DNA from: Diorhabda sublineata
Taxonomy: Eukaryota > Arthropoda > Insecta > Coleoptera > Chrysomelidae
Direction: 5' to 3'
DNA length: 64,000 nucleotides
NCBI RefSeq assembly: GCF_026230105.1
Contig: NC_079476.1
Span: 38,492,559 to 38,556,558, forward strand
Translations under genes and position numbers: made by a program
The notes under the pieces: model-generated
Seen by the model: the letters and a program-made list of their open reading frames with translations, nothing else
What the model was told of the DNA's origin: nothing
The model's database searches: none
In this document: piece after piece, positions 10,246 through 20,693 of the stretch
Layout: every line of letters starts with the position of its first letter
How positions within the stretch are numbered: the first letter of the stretch is position 1

Positions 10246-12409
10246 TTTCAAACGCTTTCAAAAATGCGATTAGAAATACTTTGAAAATAAGACAATTATG
10301 AAAAAATAGATGATATCAATTTAATTGTATTTGTAGTGTGACACCTTGTATAAACTCTCTGAGGTTCGAAGCACACGAAATTTTTAATGGAACAACCTAG
10401 GGGATTTCATGCGAATCAACACCATGAAATAAATCAAAGACCAAAAACGGTATACGTGGTTATGCTCGATTTAAGGTAAAAAGGAAAATTTATTTTATAC
10501 ATTCAAAGAAAGAAATAATTTTAAGTTGAATGCTGCGTGTATTATTAGTAGAAATGATTCTACGATTGATTAAAAAAATACGCATTTTCTTGAAAAGAAT
10601 TATTTATTAGGGTAAATCATTTTTTTTTCTAGTTTAAGTTTCAGTTTCTGATTAAAAACATATTAGTCAGATTCAGTATCAATTTATGAAAAAGCAGTAC
10701 TTAATCAGAATAATGCACCGTGTCATAATCAAATTACAATTATTAACAAGTATATACGAGGGCTTATCAACAGTATCGTTCGGCATCCAAACCCATTTTC
10801 AAAATTTCCATAAAACCACTCTCTGGATGACTCAGAGTTGATGATTTAATCACAAGAGTTGTTTCAACTGACAAGGCCACGAAAGATCTATTTCATCAAT
10901 TTCAATAATATATAAAATAATGGTAATTATACTTTTAAACATCTACATTCCTAAGGGTGATAATCTCTGCCTACTTGGATATTTTTACGGGAAAAAACTT
11001 CATTTATGCACAGAAGAATAAATATAATAAATCGCATTTATTTTGCAAGCTTTCACTGTAAATAGTCATCAAATATGAAGGATTTTTAATTTTCCTCACA
11101 TTACAACATATTTGCTTTGTTGATAATTTCACGTTCCAGATCAGTGCTGAGGAAACGAATGAATGTGCAGAATTCCGCAATAATTTTGTACAAATATTTT
11201 TATGTTGTGTTACGTAGCAAAATTTTTGCAAGAAAATAGAATAAAAAACTAATTTTCAACTTACAGTGAGTTCTAAATGTTTTGGTTCAAGTATAATAAC
11301 ATATATTCCAAAAAAGACTCTAAATGAAATGATTTTGTGAGTCCGATTAGAGTAAATACCCGCTTTACATTAACATTAAGTTCTGGTAAGTTAATCCTCG
11401 TAATTGGTCACCAATTTTAGCTTTGTAAGGGCACGTTAATGCCAAAAAAGTACCATTACCGCAATAGGGTGCAGAAGCAGTATTCTGTTCGTTATAAAAT
11501 AGTTGATATAAGATTTGGATAAACACAGCAACAAGGAATAATCACCTCTGATACCTCCAAAGAACGGATCCTGCTAGAATTTTTTAATCTGCCAATAACT
11601 GTCTCTATTAAGATCAATAAAGTGGTAATGGAAAGGTAAAAACCAAAACGGCGTTGAAGAAAATGTTTCTCGGTGAAGGAAGCGTTCCTAAAAAAGTTTT
11701 AACTACTCCTATAAGAAAATTTAAACGGCGTTAATCGGTATAGAAATTTTTTGGTCTATTCTAATGCACACATGTGTAATTTATATGGCAAAAAACAACG
11801 GATCAAGCTCTTCGATCCACTTTTTTCTTTGTATCTGACTTCAAAATTAGGAGGAAAGAAATTTTGATGATCTCAGTCTTATTCTTCGAAGAGAATGGAA
11901 AATTTTGAAGACGTTCAACGAAGGGCTTGAATCTCAAAGACTTGGAAATAATATTTCATTCCAAATAACAAAAACTCTCGATCTCACACTTTATATTTTC
12001 CGATTAAGTAAATTAAATTTAACATGAAGTTTTCTAAAAATCAATACAATCCATATTTTTACCTTTGCTAACATTTATTTTATCTGAGTTCGAATTATAT
12101 CTGCTGGTTTTTCAAAAGAATAATCACTAACCGGAAACTAATTGGGTCATTGTGCGTCGTGTCAAGAAATTTCAGTTATTGTGACACTTCTAAATAATTA
12201 AATTAGATTAGTGGTGTGACAGCCAACCAAATACGAGAAAAGTATATTTGAGTTTTGTAAAAATATTTGTGATAAATGCCAAAGGTGGTTGTCGAACTTC
12301 ATATCTAGTAATTTCAATCTTTCTGACTTCTATCTATCAGAAAGATAAAAAATGACACAACTCTTTGCAATGGGTAAACGTGGAATCAAATCCATGTCAG
12401 AATATCAAA
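10246..12409. other. No recognisable gene in about 2.1 kb
   Basis: AT-rich DNA. I looked for transposase, RT and splice-flanked exon signals on both strands and support none. The sequence around 11,380-11,760 is slightly more complex but unassigned. Confidence 0.4.
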
Positions 12410-12720
12410 GAATTCTCAAATTGTAGCAGATTAAAACAATAAGGAGAGTGGGTTGTTGGGTTCCCTATAATCTGTCGGAAAGGAACAAGTCAACTGATCC
12501 TTCAAATGCAACGTATTGCAGTTTTTTTATTGCTGGAATACTGGGGATGAAAAATAGTCTCTATATGATGAGCTAAAATACAAAAAGTCGTGAAACACTA
12601 CAAATGAATTAACACAAAGTACTGCGAAATCGAAATAGTATACGCGGGATTGAAATCTGTCAAAGCTGATCTTTATTGTGAATATTTTTGTATCGAACCT
12701 CGTAGAAATGAATAAGGATG
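12410..12720 (+). mobile_element. mariner transposase N-terminal/middle relic
   Basis: The + strand reads TIRRVGCWVPYNLSERNKST, the linker block of mariner transposase (K...VWVPHELSE.NK..R), followed by a decayed ATYCSFFIAGILG stretch where the family has a LL.R....FL..IVTGDEKW segment. A possible YDELKYKKS follows out of frame. Both the catalytic Asp region and the N-terminus are unrecognisable. Dead fragment. Confidence 0.5.
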
Positions 12721-13924
12721 TAAGGTACTGTCATCCACCATTCACACACTCTACAAAATGTCCTTAAAACCATTCCAAGATATGTTATTCAAAAACCAAT
12801 TAATATTTATGAATTATTAACAAATGATTACATTTTTTGATAAAAATAGAAAATATATTCGTTCGAATTTACTTCAAGTAAGGGACATTAATTTTCTGAT
12901 CTCCTTTGTACAAATATTTCAACCTCGATTAATCAGATTAACTTTTTGATTTCGATATAATCAAATATCGTTTTTACAATTTGAAAAACTTTGTAGAAAA
13001 TTACAAAATTATGAATCAAAATTTTTATTATTCCTTCACGACATTAAGAATTTTTGATGACGAAAGAATGCAAGAACGCTCGTTTGTCAAGTACCAGAAA
13101 CTTGTTGTAACGACAGGAAGTTTTCCGAGGAGCAAAAACTCCAATGCGGAGATATTAAAAATGATCATCAGTGGCAAGAATTCCTCTTCAGTATGAAAGT
13201 TTTTATGGAAGTTTTCTGCGAATGACGAACGACCCGCATAACGTATGCTGTCTGCCGCTGATTTATTACTGCCAGTGCTTTAAGACGACCTGAAATAGTC
13301 CACTAAGAAAAATAAAGAAGCTCCAAATAGAAAACCGACTCGTCCCCATGCTCGCAAATCATTCTCGAGAATATTTAAACTGGACGTATACTGTCACTCA
13401 ATTCACAATAAAGTGAAGTGTCATTTATAAACAATTATCCGTTATTGCGGTACTTATACATCTTGAAATTTTAAACGAATCTCTGCAGACACAAATAAAA
13501 CAATGATTATACGGATTATTTAAAGAAAAAAACATTCGTGCATAGAAATAGACACACTGTAAACTTTTGACTTTAAATTATTCATCAGATCAAAAAAATG
13601 CAGTTTGGACAACAATTTGTTACATTTTAATGTACAAATTTATTAAAATATATTTCGAAGTTTTATATTTAACATAGTAAAATTAAAGTAAATAAAGTTT
13701 TTTTGTTATTAACATAAATAGGAATACTTAATACTTAATTTGTTGATAATGAGTTTGACCTCCTCTTACCCCAATAACAACTCTCATATAATTAGTCACA
13801 GATTTAATCTATTTACTCCACATTCATTAGTTAAGGGCTCAATATTTTACATTGCAAAAATACGCACAATAATTTGCCAATTGAAATCAAATCGATGTCA
13901 TTTTTTCCCGCATTCCGCAATAAT
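12721..13924. other. No recognisable gene
   Basis: AT-rich with one more balanced patch (13,205-13,400). No protein family, repeat or RNA gene is supported. Confidence 0.4.
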
Positions 13925-14400
13925 TTACTAGAAAGTACCTTGTGTGTCGGATTTAGATCATGACTGTATGCTGGCCACTCCACAACTCGAAAACCGACTT
14001 CTGCAATGTAATCTTGCGCGATTCTGGCGGTATGAAGCCTTGCATTGTCAATTATAAAGGTAAATCTTGAACCTTTTCTTCCCTACATTTCATATATATA
14101 AATTGCACCCCAAATAATGCAAGAATCTCACATCTATAAGCACCCCGCTCTTCAAATCAGCAATCTGCAAATCGTTTTCTTGGTCTTCGGTACAGTTTCC
14201 TTCTTCGGTTGCTACCATGGAGGCAAATTCTGGTCTCATCTGAGAACAGAACAGATCCCATTGGTCCAGATGATCCTGTGCAAAACGCAGACGTGCTTGC
14301 AGAAGAGCTGGAGAAGTTTTAGACCGATTCGAGGTGTTTTGGGAGTCAGGTTATTTTCCTGGCGTTTTACTGTCCACTGACTAATAGCCTCGCCACATCA
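13925..14400 (-). mobile_element. Tc1-like transposase relic
   Basis: On the minus strand, LLQARLRFAQDHLDQWDLF precedes SDETRICLHGSNRRRKLYRR, the Tc1 block around the first catalytic Asp (FSDE.R..L...DGR..VYRRPGER). A short CIIWGAIYI remnant of the SCMIWAGIS block follows. About 50 residues are then deleted, and FTFIIDNARLHTARIAQDY appears with VVEWPAYSHDLNPT, the second catalytic block (DNARPHTA) and the start of the third (EWPARSPDLNPIE). At the junction ILALF and GCEIL frames alternate. No inverted ends were found. The identity is strong because all three catalytic-block neighbourhoods are visible. Confidence 0.75.
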
Positions 14401-14469
14401 CGGAGCTGATTTAAGCATTGAGGAATGTCTGAAACATATGAAGATCACTTGACATAGAAAATCGTACAA

Positions 14470-14670
14470 ATGAAGTGAAATATAAATCCAAAAACAAATT
14501 TGAAGATAAAGTTTTGATCTGGTGTGTCATATCCGAATCAGGCGTTTCACGTTTCACATTTATATACAGGGGGATGTTGGATGATACGGGGTGGGAAGCT
14601 AAAAATGAGCGACTTATGATATTTCAAAAATTCTCGAAATTGTTTATCACATACCGTCCATCATAGGATG
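14470..14670 (+). mobile_element. Second Tc1/mariner-type transposase fragment
   Basis: The + strand reads YKSKNKFEDKVLIWCVISES then GVSRFTFIYRG. This resembles the K.KVLVW.AIS..G.S...F block of the IS630/Tc1/mariner superfamily, between the first and second catalytic Asp. It lies on the strand opposite to the neighbouring Tc1-like relic, 70 bp away, so it belongs to a separate insertion. The fragment ends within 60 codons. Confidence 0.45.
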
Positions 14671-15106
14671 TAATGCGTTAAGCAAAATTTGAAGAATTAC
14701 CTGTAATTTTTTCCATCAATTCTGATAATAGATTTTAGAGTAATTATTAATTTTAAGTTTATGATGAATTTTCGAAATTAAACCGTTTGGTTTCCACCAT
14801 TAATTGTATATTCAAACGTTATATGAGAATAAAGGAAAATTTATTTTCCACCTTTCGAGTATTTTTTCTTATTTCTGTTATTTCTTACAGGAAAATCCTT
14901 GAAAATCTGTGAACCATAGTATAATATCGATTAGTTTCTCCGTCGACGGCGTTCCGTAGGATAAAAAGCAGCAACAGGGCAGTGGCGTGAACTTAACATT
15001 TCTTCCACTTTTCCATGATACAATTTAGGTGAGTAGGAACGTTGCTATACATTGAAAAGTGATGATTTTCCCTTAACTTTGCTTCAAGTGACAATTTATA
15101 TATATA
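14671..15106. other. No confident gene
   Basis: A GC-richer patch (14,938-15,000, CCGTCGACGGCGTTCC) weakly resembles part of the block at 51.69 kb. No coding claim is supported. Confidence 0.3.
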
Positions 15107-16169
15107 TAGTCCGGGAGCCGGCAATCTCAAAAGACCCGTGATCGCGGAATTACAAAATTTTTATATAAATCGACAGCTATCAATTCGAGGAACAAAAATG
15201 TTTTTCCCTCTCGCGGATTTCGATAAAAAACGGTCTATTCGATAGGAAATTTTGTTACCTATTTAAAGGGTGTGATTGGGGGATAAAATTGTTCCATTAT
15301 TCCGGAAAACTTCTTCAATTTCCTTATTTTTATGTAAATTTTAAAAATATCGGGCAAACCACTTTTATTGTTTATATATTGTCTGCAAAAATATTATTAT
15401 TAATATTGTGTAATTATTACAATTAATCTTTTTTTTAATTCAAAATATTTTCGAACATTCAACGGATCCACAAGTCATTAATAATGAAGAAAATACAGAT
15501 ATAATACAAAGATTTACTAATGAAATGTACAATGTACAAAATAGTGATGTAAATGTTGCAAAAATTGAATTATTTTTGTAGTTCTTTGCAAGTACAAGTG
15601 ACAAAGAAGAATTTTTCAAACGCATGATGAATTTTATTTCTAGTAACATTCATAAACTAGAACCATTGTGGTATAACGCTGAAGAAGCTGAAGAAATTCT
15701 GAATCAACATGAAAATAATGAAGAATGTGACAAATCAGATGATGGAAAACATTATAATTGTGATGATGATAGTTTAAATGAATGATAATAATTATGTTCT
15801 GCTTTAGTATAAACAATTGTTTATTGTATTATCTCAAATTAATAAATTGATTGCGAATATTTTAATCAACTAAAATAAAAATGAAATCGAAAAAAAATTT
15901 GTAATGTAATGATGTAATAAAACTAATTTGCGCGATATTTCTGGCCGTTTTTAGACATAAGTAAATTAGAGAGAAAAAAAGTATTCCGGAATGATGGGGA
16001 AATTTCATCCCCCAATCACACCCTTTAAATAGGTAAGCCGGTTATTTTTTTTCATTAATTTACAAAATTTCCTATCGAATAGACAGTTTTTTATCGAAAT
16101 CCGCGATGAAGGGAAAACATTTTTGCTTTTTTTTCAATAATTATTTTGAGATTGCCGGCTCCCGGACTA
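15107..16169. mobile_element. 1.06-kb DNA transposon with perfect 26-bp TIRs
   Basis: The left end (15,107-15,132) starts TAGTCCGGGAGCCGGCAATC; the right end (16,144-16,169) is its exact reverse complement over 26 bp. Inside lies a second, longer imperfect inverted repeat: 15,188-15,307 against 15,983-16,127, sharing CGCGGATTTCGATAAAAAAC, ATAGGAAATTTTGT and a CTATTTAAAGGGTGTGATTG core. The flanks are AT-rich and a TA target duplication is possible (the TIR outer bases are TA). The central 0.65 kb is non-inverted and carries a decayed acidic frame. The ends do not match CACTA, hAT, mariner or piggyBac ends that I know; the superfamily is unassigned. Confidence 0.85.
15434..15785 (+). pseudogene. 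Acidic reading frame inside the TIR element
   Basis: One frame is open from about 15,434 to TGA 15,783 apart from a single TAG at 15,579. It contains VINNEENTDIIQRF, KRMMNFISSNIHKLEPLWYN and a very acidic end with NNEECDKSDD. It could be the C-terminal part of a transposase or an accessory protein whose upstream portion was deleted. No DDE, HTH or zinc-finger motif is visible. The even codon use up to the last stop, in otherwise stop-dense DNA, argues that it once coded. Function unknown. Confidence 0.4.
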
Positions 16170-16264
16170 ATAATAGTTATAGTCACTAGGTACTGTAAGG
16201 ATGATTTCCTCTTTGATCGTCTACTAATGAATTATTTTTTCTTCACTCGTGTATCTTGGCTAAA

Positions 16265-16520
16265 ATAAAAAAATGTTATGGACGCTTCTGATTTGGCGTC
16301 GTATGCAAATCAGAATGGCGGCGGGGCAGAGTAGTGGCGACGCGACGCGTTACTACGCGGTTTGCATGACAAGGACCAAACGACCGACGCCGACGACGCT
16401 TGCTGGGCTGCTTTTCCATACGCATATACTCCAAACTTGGAAGTGGAGGTGGGCCGTATTACAACTGACACGTATATTATGCGCTGTGCGCTGTATACGT
16501 TTATAAAAAAAAAATTGAGC
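16265..16520. other. CpG-rich unassigned segment
   Basis: Strongly GC- and CpG-rich compared with its flanks (GGCGGCGGGGCAG near 16,316; GACGCGACGCGTTACTACGC), with an ATGCAAAT octamer at 16,303. Both strands are open for 60-70 codons only because GC-rich DNA has few stops. It might be a promoter or CpG island, or a transposon end. No splice or start signal decides. Confidence 0.3.
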
Positions 16521-16679
16521 GACAGGTTAGTAAATAAACGACAAAATGGAGAATCTACGGAAGTTTTCGTAAAATAATCAATTCAGACTAGGTACTTTCT
16601 ATTTTTTTGCGAAAATTTATGATAGTTAAAAAATAGAACCGCCACAAATTATTGGTCGAAATTTTTGTTTTGAGTCCTT

Positions 16680-17440
16680 GCATATTTCCATCTCAGCGTC
16701 ACAAATATACATAATTGGAGGAAATGATAACTTTAACCATGTACTAAGAAAGTCATCTTTTACTTCCATTAAATCTTTGGTCGATGAATTTGAGGACTAT
16801 TCTTATCAAAAATTAAAATCTCTTTTTCATTTAATTGGGTGAATAAAAAATGTACAGATTCCTAATGATGAAAGAAAAGATGAAGCAGAAACATTTAAAA
16901 ACAAATCATATACATTTTGAATCCAGTATGAAGCCGAACTAGATGATAACCTGTACCTCAAGTTATTCAACAAATCAATCATTTCTAAAAAGAATTTTTG
17001 AACTGGCCGAACCACGTAAAGTTTCAAGCTTCAGATGCAGAACTTTTTACATCAGCTGTTGAACTATTCACAGATTATGCTTATTATTGGTTTAGACCAG
17101 GGGTCTCCAAACTACGGCTCGCGGGCCAGATCCGGCCCGCCAGTTCCATTAATCCGGCCCGCGACTGCTTAAGAGAGAAAGAAAAACAAAAAAACACTAA
17201 TGAGATTTATGGAATCGTGATTTTTCACCGACTATTGTTTAGGTCCTTGGGGTGTACCGAAAAAAATTATCCTGGCCCGAAGGCTTCAAAGTTTGGACGC
17301 GTGAAAAGTAGAGTAAACGATTGGAAATATTTAATTGACAAACTGAAAGAAGATTTAATTTGGGAACAAATGAGGAACCGCCTTCAAAAGAAAAATGAAC
17401 CGGTTGCAGTTAATTTAGTCGCTTATCACATCCGGCTACA
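16680..17440 (+). mobile_element. gypsy-type gag remnant, split by a MITE
   Basis: Before the MITE the frame ends with AELFTSAVELFTDYAYYWFR; after it the sequence resumes VNDWKYLIDKLKEDLIWEQM and NEPVAVNLVAYHIRL. Together they follow the retrotransposon gag capsid pattern (ELF.SA.ELF...A..WY...R....W..L...L...F, then NEP...Y...M..L). The MITE at 17,098-17,303 lies exactly in the middle. The sequence then jumps, without the intervening pol, into an RT/RNase H segment at 17,442, so an internal deletion has occurred. An uninterrupted frame from 16,998 to 17,507 is therefore a chimera of gag, MITE and shifted RT, not a real protein. Confidence 0.6.
17098..17303. mobile_element. 206-bp hAT-like MITE
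   Basis: The left end, CAGGGGTCTCCAAACTACGG then CGCGGGCCAG, pairs with the right end, which reads CTGGCCCGAAGG...CAAAGTTTGGACGCGTG and is an imperfect reverse complement. CAGGGGTC..CCAAACTACGGCCCGCGGGCC is a familiar type of hAT terminal sequence. No transposase fits in 206 bp, so it is non-autonomous. An 8-bp target duplication, expected for hAT, is not visible, and the right tip is mutated. It interrupts the gypsy gag frame. Confidence 0.6.
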
Positions 17441-17441
17441 G

Positions 17442-17665
17442 AAATCAAGAGATTTACAGGTCTTTGTAATTGGTATGAACGTTTTATTCCTGATTATTCA
17501 AATTTAATGTCGCCTATTACCGATTTGTTAAGGGGTAAAAAGAAGAGTCAACGTGTTCAGTGCGGAATGATGCAGCAGAGGAATCAGCACCAATATTGTC
17601 TCATCCGGATTTTACAAAGAAATTCATCGTTCAGTCAGACGCTTGCGTTACTTTTAGTGTTATAG
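17442..17665 (+). mobile_element. gypsy RT thumb and RNase H start
   Basis: The frame reads EIKRFTGLCNWYERFIPDYS then NLMSPITDLLRGKKK. This is the gypsy-family region after the RT palm (EVRRFLGL..WYRRFIP.FS....PLT.LLKK). A frame shift leads to a SAPILSHPDFTKKFIVQSD stretch, the RNase H-like start (APVL..PDF..PF.L..DAS). It is joined directly to gag sequence, the rest of pol being lost. Dead copy. Confidence 0.75.
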
Positions 17666-17915
17666 ACATTATACGATATAAACTTATGGTAGCCGTCTTT
17701 GGCCAGGGATAATTAACCATAGCTGACACTTTTTCCGGATTTGTTTTTAAAGAATTATTACCAACGATATAACCAAGAAGTTTTTTATAGAATTCACATT
17801 TTTTTTAATTGATTGTGAGACCAGCGTCCTTTAAAAGATTTCCGACTTCAGTGAGTAGGTTAAAATGATGTTCCAAATCATGGCTACAAATTAAAATATC
17901 ATCCAATACTTGGAA
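17659..17915 (-). mobile_element. gypsy RT palm, minus-strand copy
   Basis: The reverse complement reads VLDDILICSHDLEHHFN, then LTEVGNLLKDAGLTINLKKC, EFYKKLLGYIVG and NPEKVSAMVNYPWPKT. This is the gypsy RT segment from the catalytic YLDD box (here VLDD) through L..AGL.LNL.KC.F....V.YLGH to the D..K...I..FP.P motif. It is the left arm of an inverted duplication; the same segment is repeated on the + strand from 17,910. Confidence 0.8.
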
Positions 17916-18099
17916 CATTTTAAACTACTCACTGAAGTCGGAAATATTTTAAAGGACGCTGGTCTCACAATCAATTAAAAAAAAATGTGAATTCTATAAA
18001 AAACTTTTTAAGAACAGATCCGGAAAGAGTGTCAGCTATGGTTAGTTATCCCAGGCCAAAAACGGCTACCATAAGTTTATATTGTATAATGTTTATAAC
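17910..18099 (+). mobile_element. gypsy RT palm, plus-strand inverted copy
   Basis: It mirrors 17,659-17,876 with only a 33-bp spacer. It contains KKCEFYKKL and NPERVSAMVSYPRPKT-like codons but lacks about 26 bp that the other arm has (the LLGYIVGNN part) and has different substitutions. The arms form a near-perfect stem of roughly 190 bp if transcribed. Confidence 0.8.
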
Positions 18100-19739
18100 G
18101 GAAGCTGTGGGCAGTGAAAACGTTACAACACTTATTTCGAAAAGTATCCTGCAAATATCTCAAAGATTGTCAATTGAAAATGGAGTTTGCTGCTCCAAAA
18201 AAGGTAGACCTTCCTAGAGACCTAACCAAAAGAGCGTCAGAAAGCATTAGCACAAGAATGAAATATAATATGTCTTTTGTGTTTCTAATTTGGATGAGCA
18301 CAGGATTGATATAGAAATTCAAAGGACTATCTACTTCGTATTGATCTTCTAGACGAAGTTTATCAATATTTTACATCAAGGCTTTTTCTATTTATGAAAA
18401 ATGAGCTGAAATTACATATAAACCGACACCAAACCTTATAGAAAGTTGACACTTTTTAGTTAGCCCAAATAACTTTCTTTCTATTAAGGGACAGAAAAAA
18501 ATTTTCATTTTTAGACACTAATTTCACTAATATTAGAAATTTTGGTGTGTATTTTAATCTTTATAACCTCTTTTATGAGTTATAAGTGTAGGTTAGACCA
18601 CAATTACAATAATATATCATCGTTTTAATCAACAAATAACTAAATACTAAGTTTTAGTAACTTTGGGGTTCGATTCTAGAAATATTATTCAAATATTTGA
18701 ATAAAAAAATAATGAGAAAAAACCTCAGCACTATAAAACTGTTCCATACCAAGTCTTGGTTATGCCAAAGACCTGCAATAATAGGTCAAGGTTCGGCAGA
18801 AGTCTTAGCCTTGTTCTTGCAGGTATAAAAATCTCGTCTTGGTATTGATTTTTCTGCAAAACCAAGACCAAGATTAGTTTTATTCATCAGTAGGCACTTA
18901 TACTGACAGAATTCCTTTGGTAAAATCTTCTATGGGTTAGTAAATTGTCAATTGTTAAAAAGCTTGCTGACTTCATGATGTCGGAGTCTGTATGTTTAAC
19001 TAATTTTCTTTGTGAATATATTCCATATTATCCAGACACGCCTGTTTATATTACTCATTTCAATATTATTGTAAACGCCTCCTATTAAATTAATAGATTA
19101 ATCAAAACCATTATTATTGTATAACCGTTAATAAATATCATTTATTGTTATCAAATTAATATGAAAATCTGGATTTTTTGTTACCAATGATTACAACTTC
19201 GGATTGACGTTCACTAACAAATGGTGAAAACAAGTTGACAACAAAAAAACAAATGATTTATAAATGTTAGTTGTATTAACATAATAGCAGACATAGAGAC
19301 ACGCACATTTGTACTTAATTTTGAGTTGTTTATAACTAACATACCTACCTGTTTCCTTTTCGTTCATTGATCTCTGTTTTTGTTGAATTTAACATTTAGT
19401 TTCACGGTTATTTTTACCATTAAGACAATAAATTGCCACTTCGTGCGATAACTGATCATTCATATTCCAATGTTCTCATTAATTGATAATTAGAAAAGAT
19501 TTCTTGACATTTTGAAACAATACTACGAGGTTGACTTCCAAGTTTTTACATTCGAACAATTGGTGGCTATCATAAGTTGTGGCACCACTGTTTTTGACGT
19601 TTATAATGGCGAAGCTAACCTAACCTAACCAAATTTCTATAGAAGATGTTTCGGTACTTGATGCAAGTAATTCGAGAGTGGGTAGATAACATGAAAGTCT
19701 GCTATACTCAGAATTTCTCCAAAATGATTTCCCACCCAT
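18100..19739. other. No gene; palindromic CTTGG patch
   Basis: Mostly AT-rich. At 18,748-18,880 the words ACCAAGTCTTGGT, AGACCTGCAA, CTTGTTCTTGCAGG and AACCAAGACCAAGA recur in both orientations, suggesting a decayed inverted-repeat element. A short (CCTAA)3-like run is at 19,615-19,630. No coding feature is supported. Confidence 0.35.
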
Positions 19740-20020
19740 TTTATGTAATATTCCCCTAAACGTTTGCAAAGACATGTGGTTGATGCACGATAAAACTTCT
19801 CTCCACTACCTAAATGATATAAAAAATCATTTTAATAACATTTTTTCTGATAGGTGGATTGGTGAGGAAGGTCCATTTGAATGGCCACCACGTTTCCCTG
19901 AATTAAATACATTGGATTCGTTTTTTCGGAGATATCTTGAAAGATTGGTATATGCAACACACAAAGAACCAAATGATCAGTGGAATAATCTTTCACTGTG
20001 ACGCTATAAGGCAGATAAGA
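19740..20020 (+). mobile_element. DDE transposase relic (IS630/Tc1/mariner type)
   Basis: The frame MWLMHDKTSLHYLNDIKN, then FSDRWIGEEGPFEWPPRFPE, LNTLDSFFRRYLERLVY and ATHKEP matches a widespread insect transposase family in which W.QHDG.PPH....VR..LN..F..RWIGR.GP..WP.RSPDL.PLDFFLWG.LK..VY is conserved. The second Asp (HD) and the third (LD before the FF) are both retained, and the frame is open from 19,774 to 20,001. Lack of upstream domain and several substitutions (PPRFPELNT for PARSPDLTP) suggest an inactive fragment. A second, more damaged copy is at 37.35 kb. Confidence 0.75.
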
Positions 20021-20558
20021 CAATCGTAATCATCCTATACCTCAGAAAAAAAGGGGCGTTATCTTTACGTCATCTTCTTACTTCCTAATTTTTTCGCATC
20101 AAGTGCGGAAACACTCTGTATAGTAGCTTCGTTGTACTGTCCGAATTTCAAGTGCTTGAAATAGCCATGATGCGGCGCTGCTAACTAAAAATGGACGTGG
20201 GTAGGACAGAGATCAAAATTTTGATATAAAGCATATAACCTAAAATCGGCAATTCCGTTATACAGTGTCCCTCTGGTGTTATAATCAAATTATTTCGGGT
20301 TTTTCATATTTATTGCAATTCATTTGTGGTCTTAAAAAAATCAAAAGGTTAAGCCGTGTGGTACTGCGAGGTAAAACCAGGAAAACTACAGTGACATAAA
20401 AGTATATATACTGAGAAAATGGTTAAAACACGACTCGAATGGCATTCATTCATTTCAGAAAGTATGTGACGTATATTCCAGAAAATGAAAGTGAATAAAA
20501 TTTATTAGAGAGACTCTATTGTGGAAATTTATATTTCAATTAATGTATTATTTTGCAG
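20021..20558. other. No confident gene; possible DNA-transposon end
   Basis: The sequence near 20,090-20,120 ends in GGAAACACTCTGTATAG, a phrase typical of Tc1/mariner-like ends, and may close the preceding relic. The rest is unassigned. Confidence 0.3.
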
Positions 20559-20693
20559 CAAATACAAATTGATGAATTGGGAAAAAACAAAACAAGATTT
20601 GGTGAGAATTCGGGAGGAATGTATTTCGGAAGAATCAAGGCTGTACTATCTCCTGGGAAAATAATGAAACTATTGTCTAATCAGCAGCAGTAG
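20559..20693 (+). CDS. Possible host terminal exon, 44 codons
   Basis: A pyrimidine-rich tract and TTTTGCAG at 20,551-20,558 make a good 3' splice site. The following sequence is open in phase 0 for 44 codons to TAG at 20,691, with KTRFGENSGGMYFGRIKAVL near its middle and KLLSNQQQ at the end. A canonical AATAAA follows about 75 bp downstream (around 20,766). The combination of acceptor, frame, stop and poly(A) signal is what a last exon looks like. No transposon signature overlaps it. I do not recognise the protein and have not found the upstream exon, so it may be coincidence. Confidence 0.3.
   Translation, partial: QIQIDELGKNKTRFGENSGGMYFGRIKAVLSPGKIMKLLSNQQQ

Noticed and set aside
16998..17507. 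169-codon frame as one gene
   Set aside because: It joins gag, a hAT MITE and an out-of-frame RT stretch, so it is a chance chimera.
18660..18690. GGGGTTCGATTCTAG as a tRNA T-arm
   Set aside because: A B-box-like word, but no acceptor stem, anticodon arm or A box at proper spacing.
19615..19630. CCTAACCTAACC as telomere
   Set aside because: Only about three repeat units here and at 32,323; short interstitial runs are common in insect DNA.
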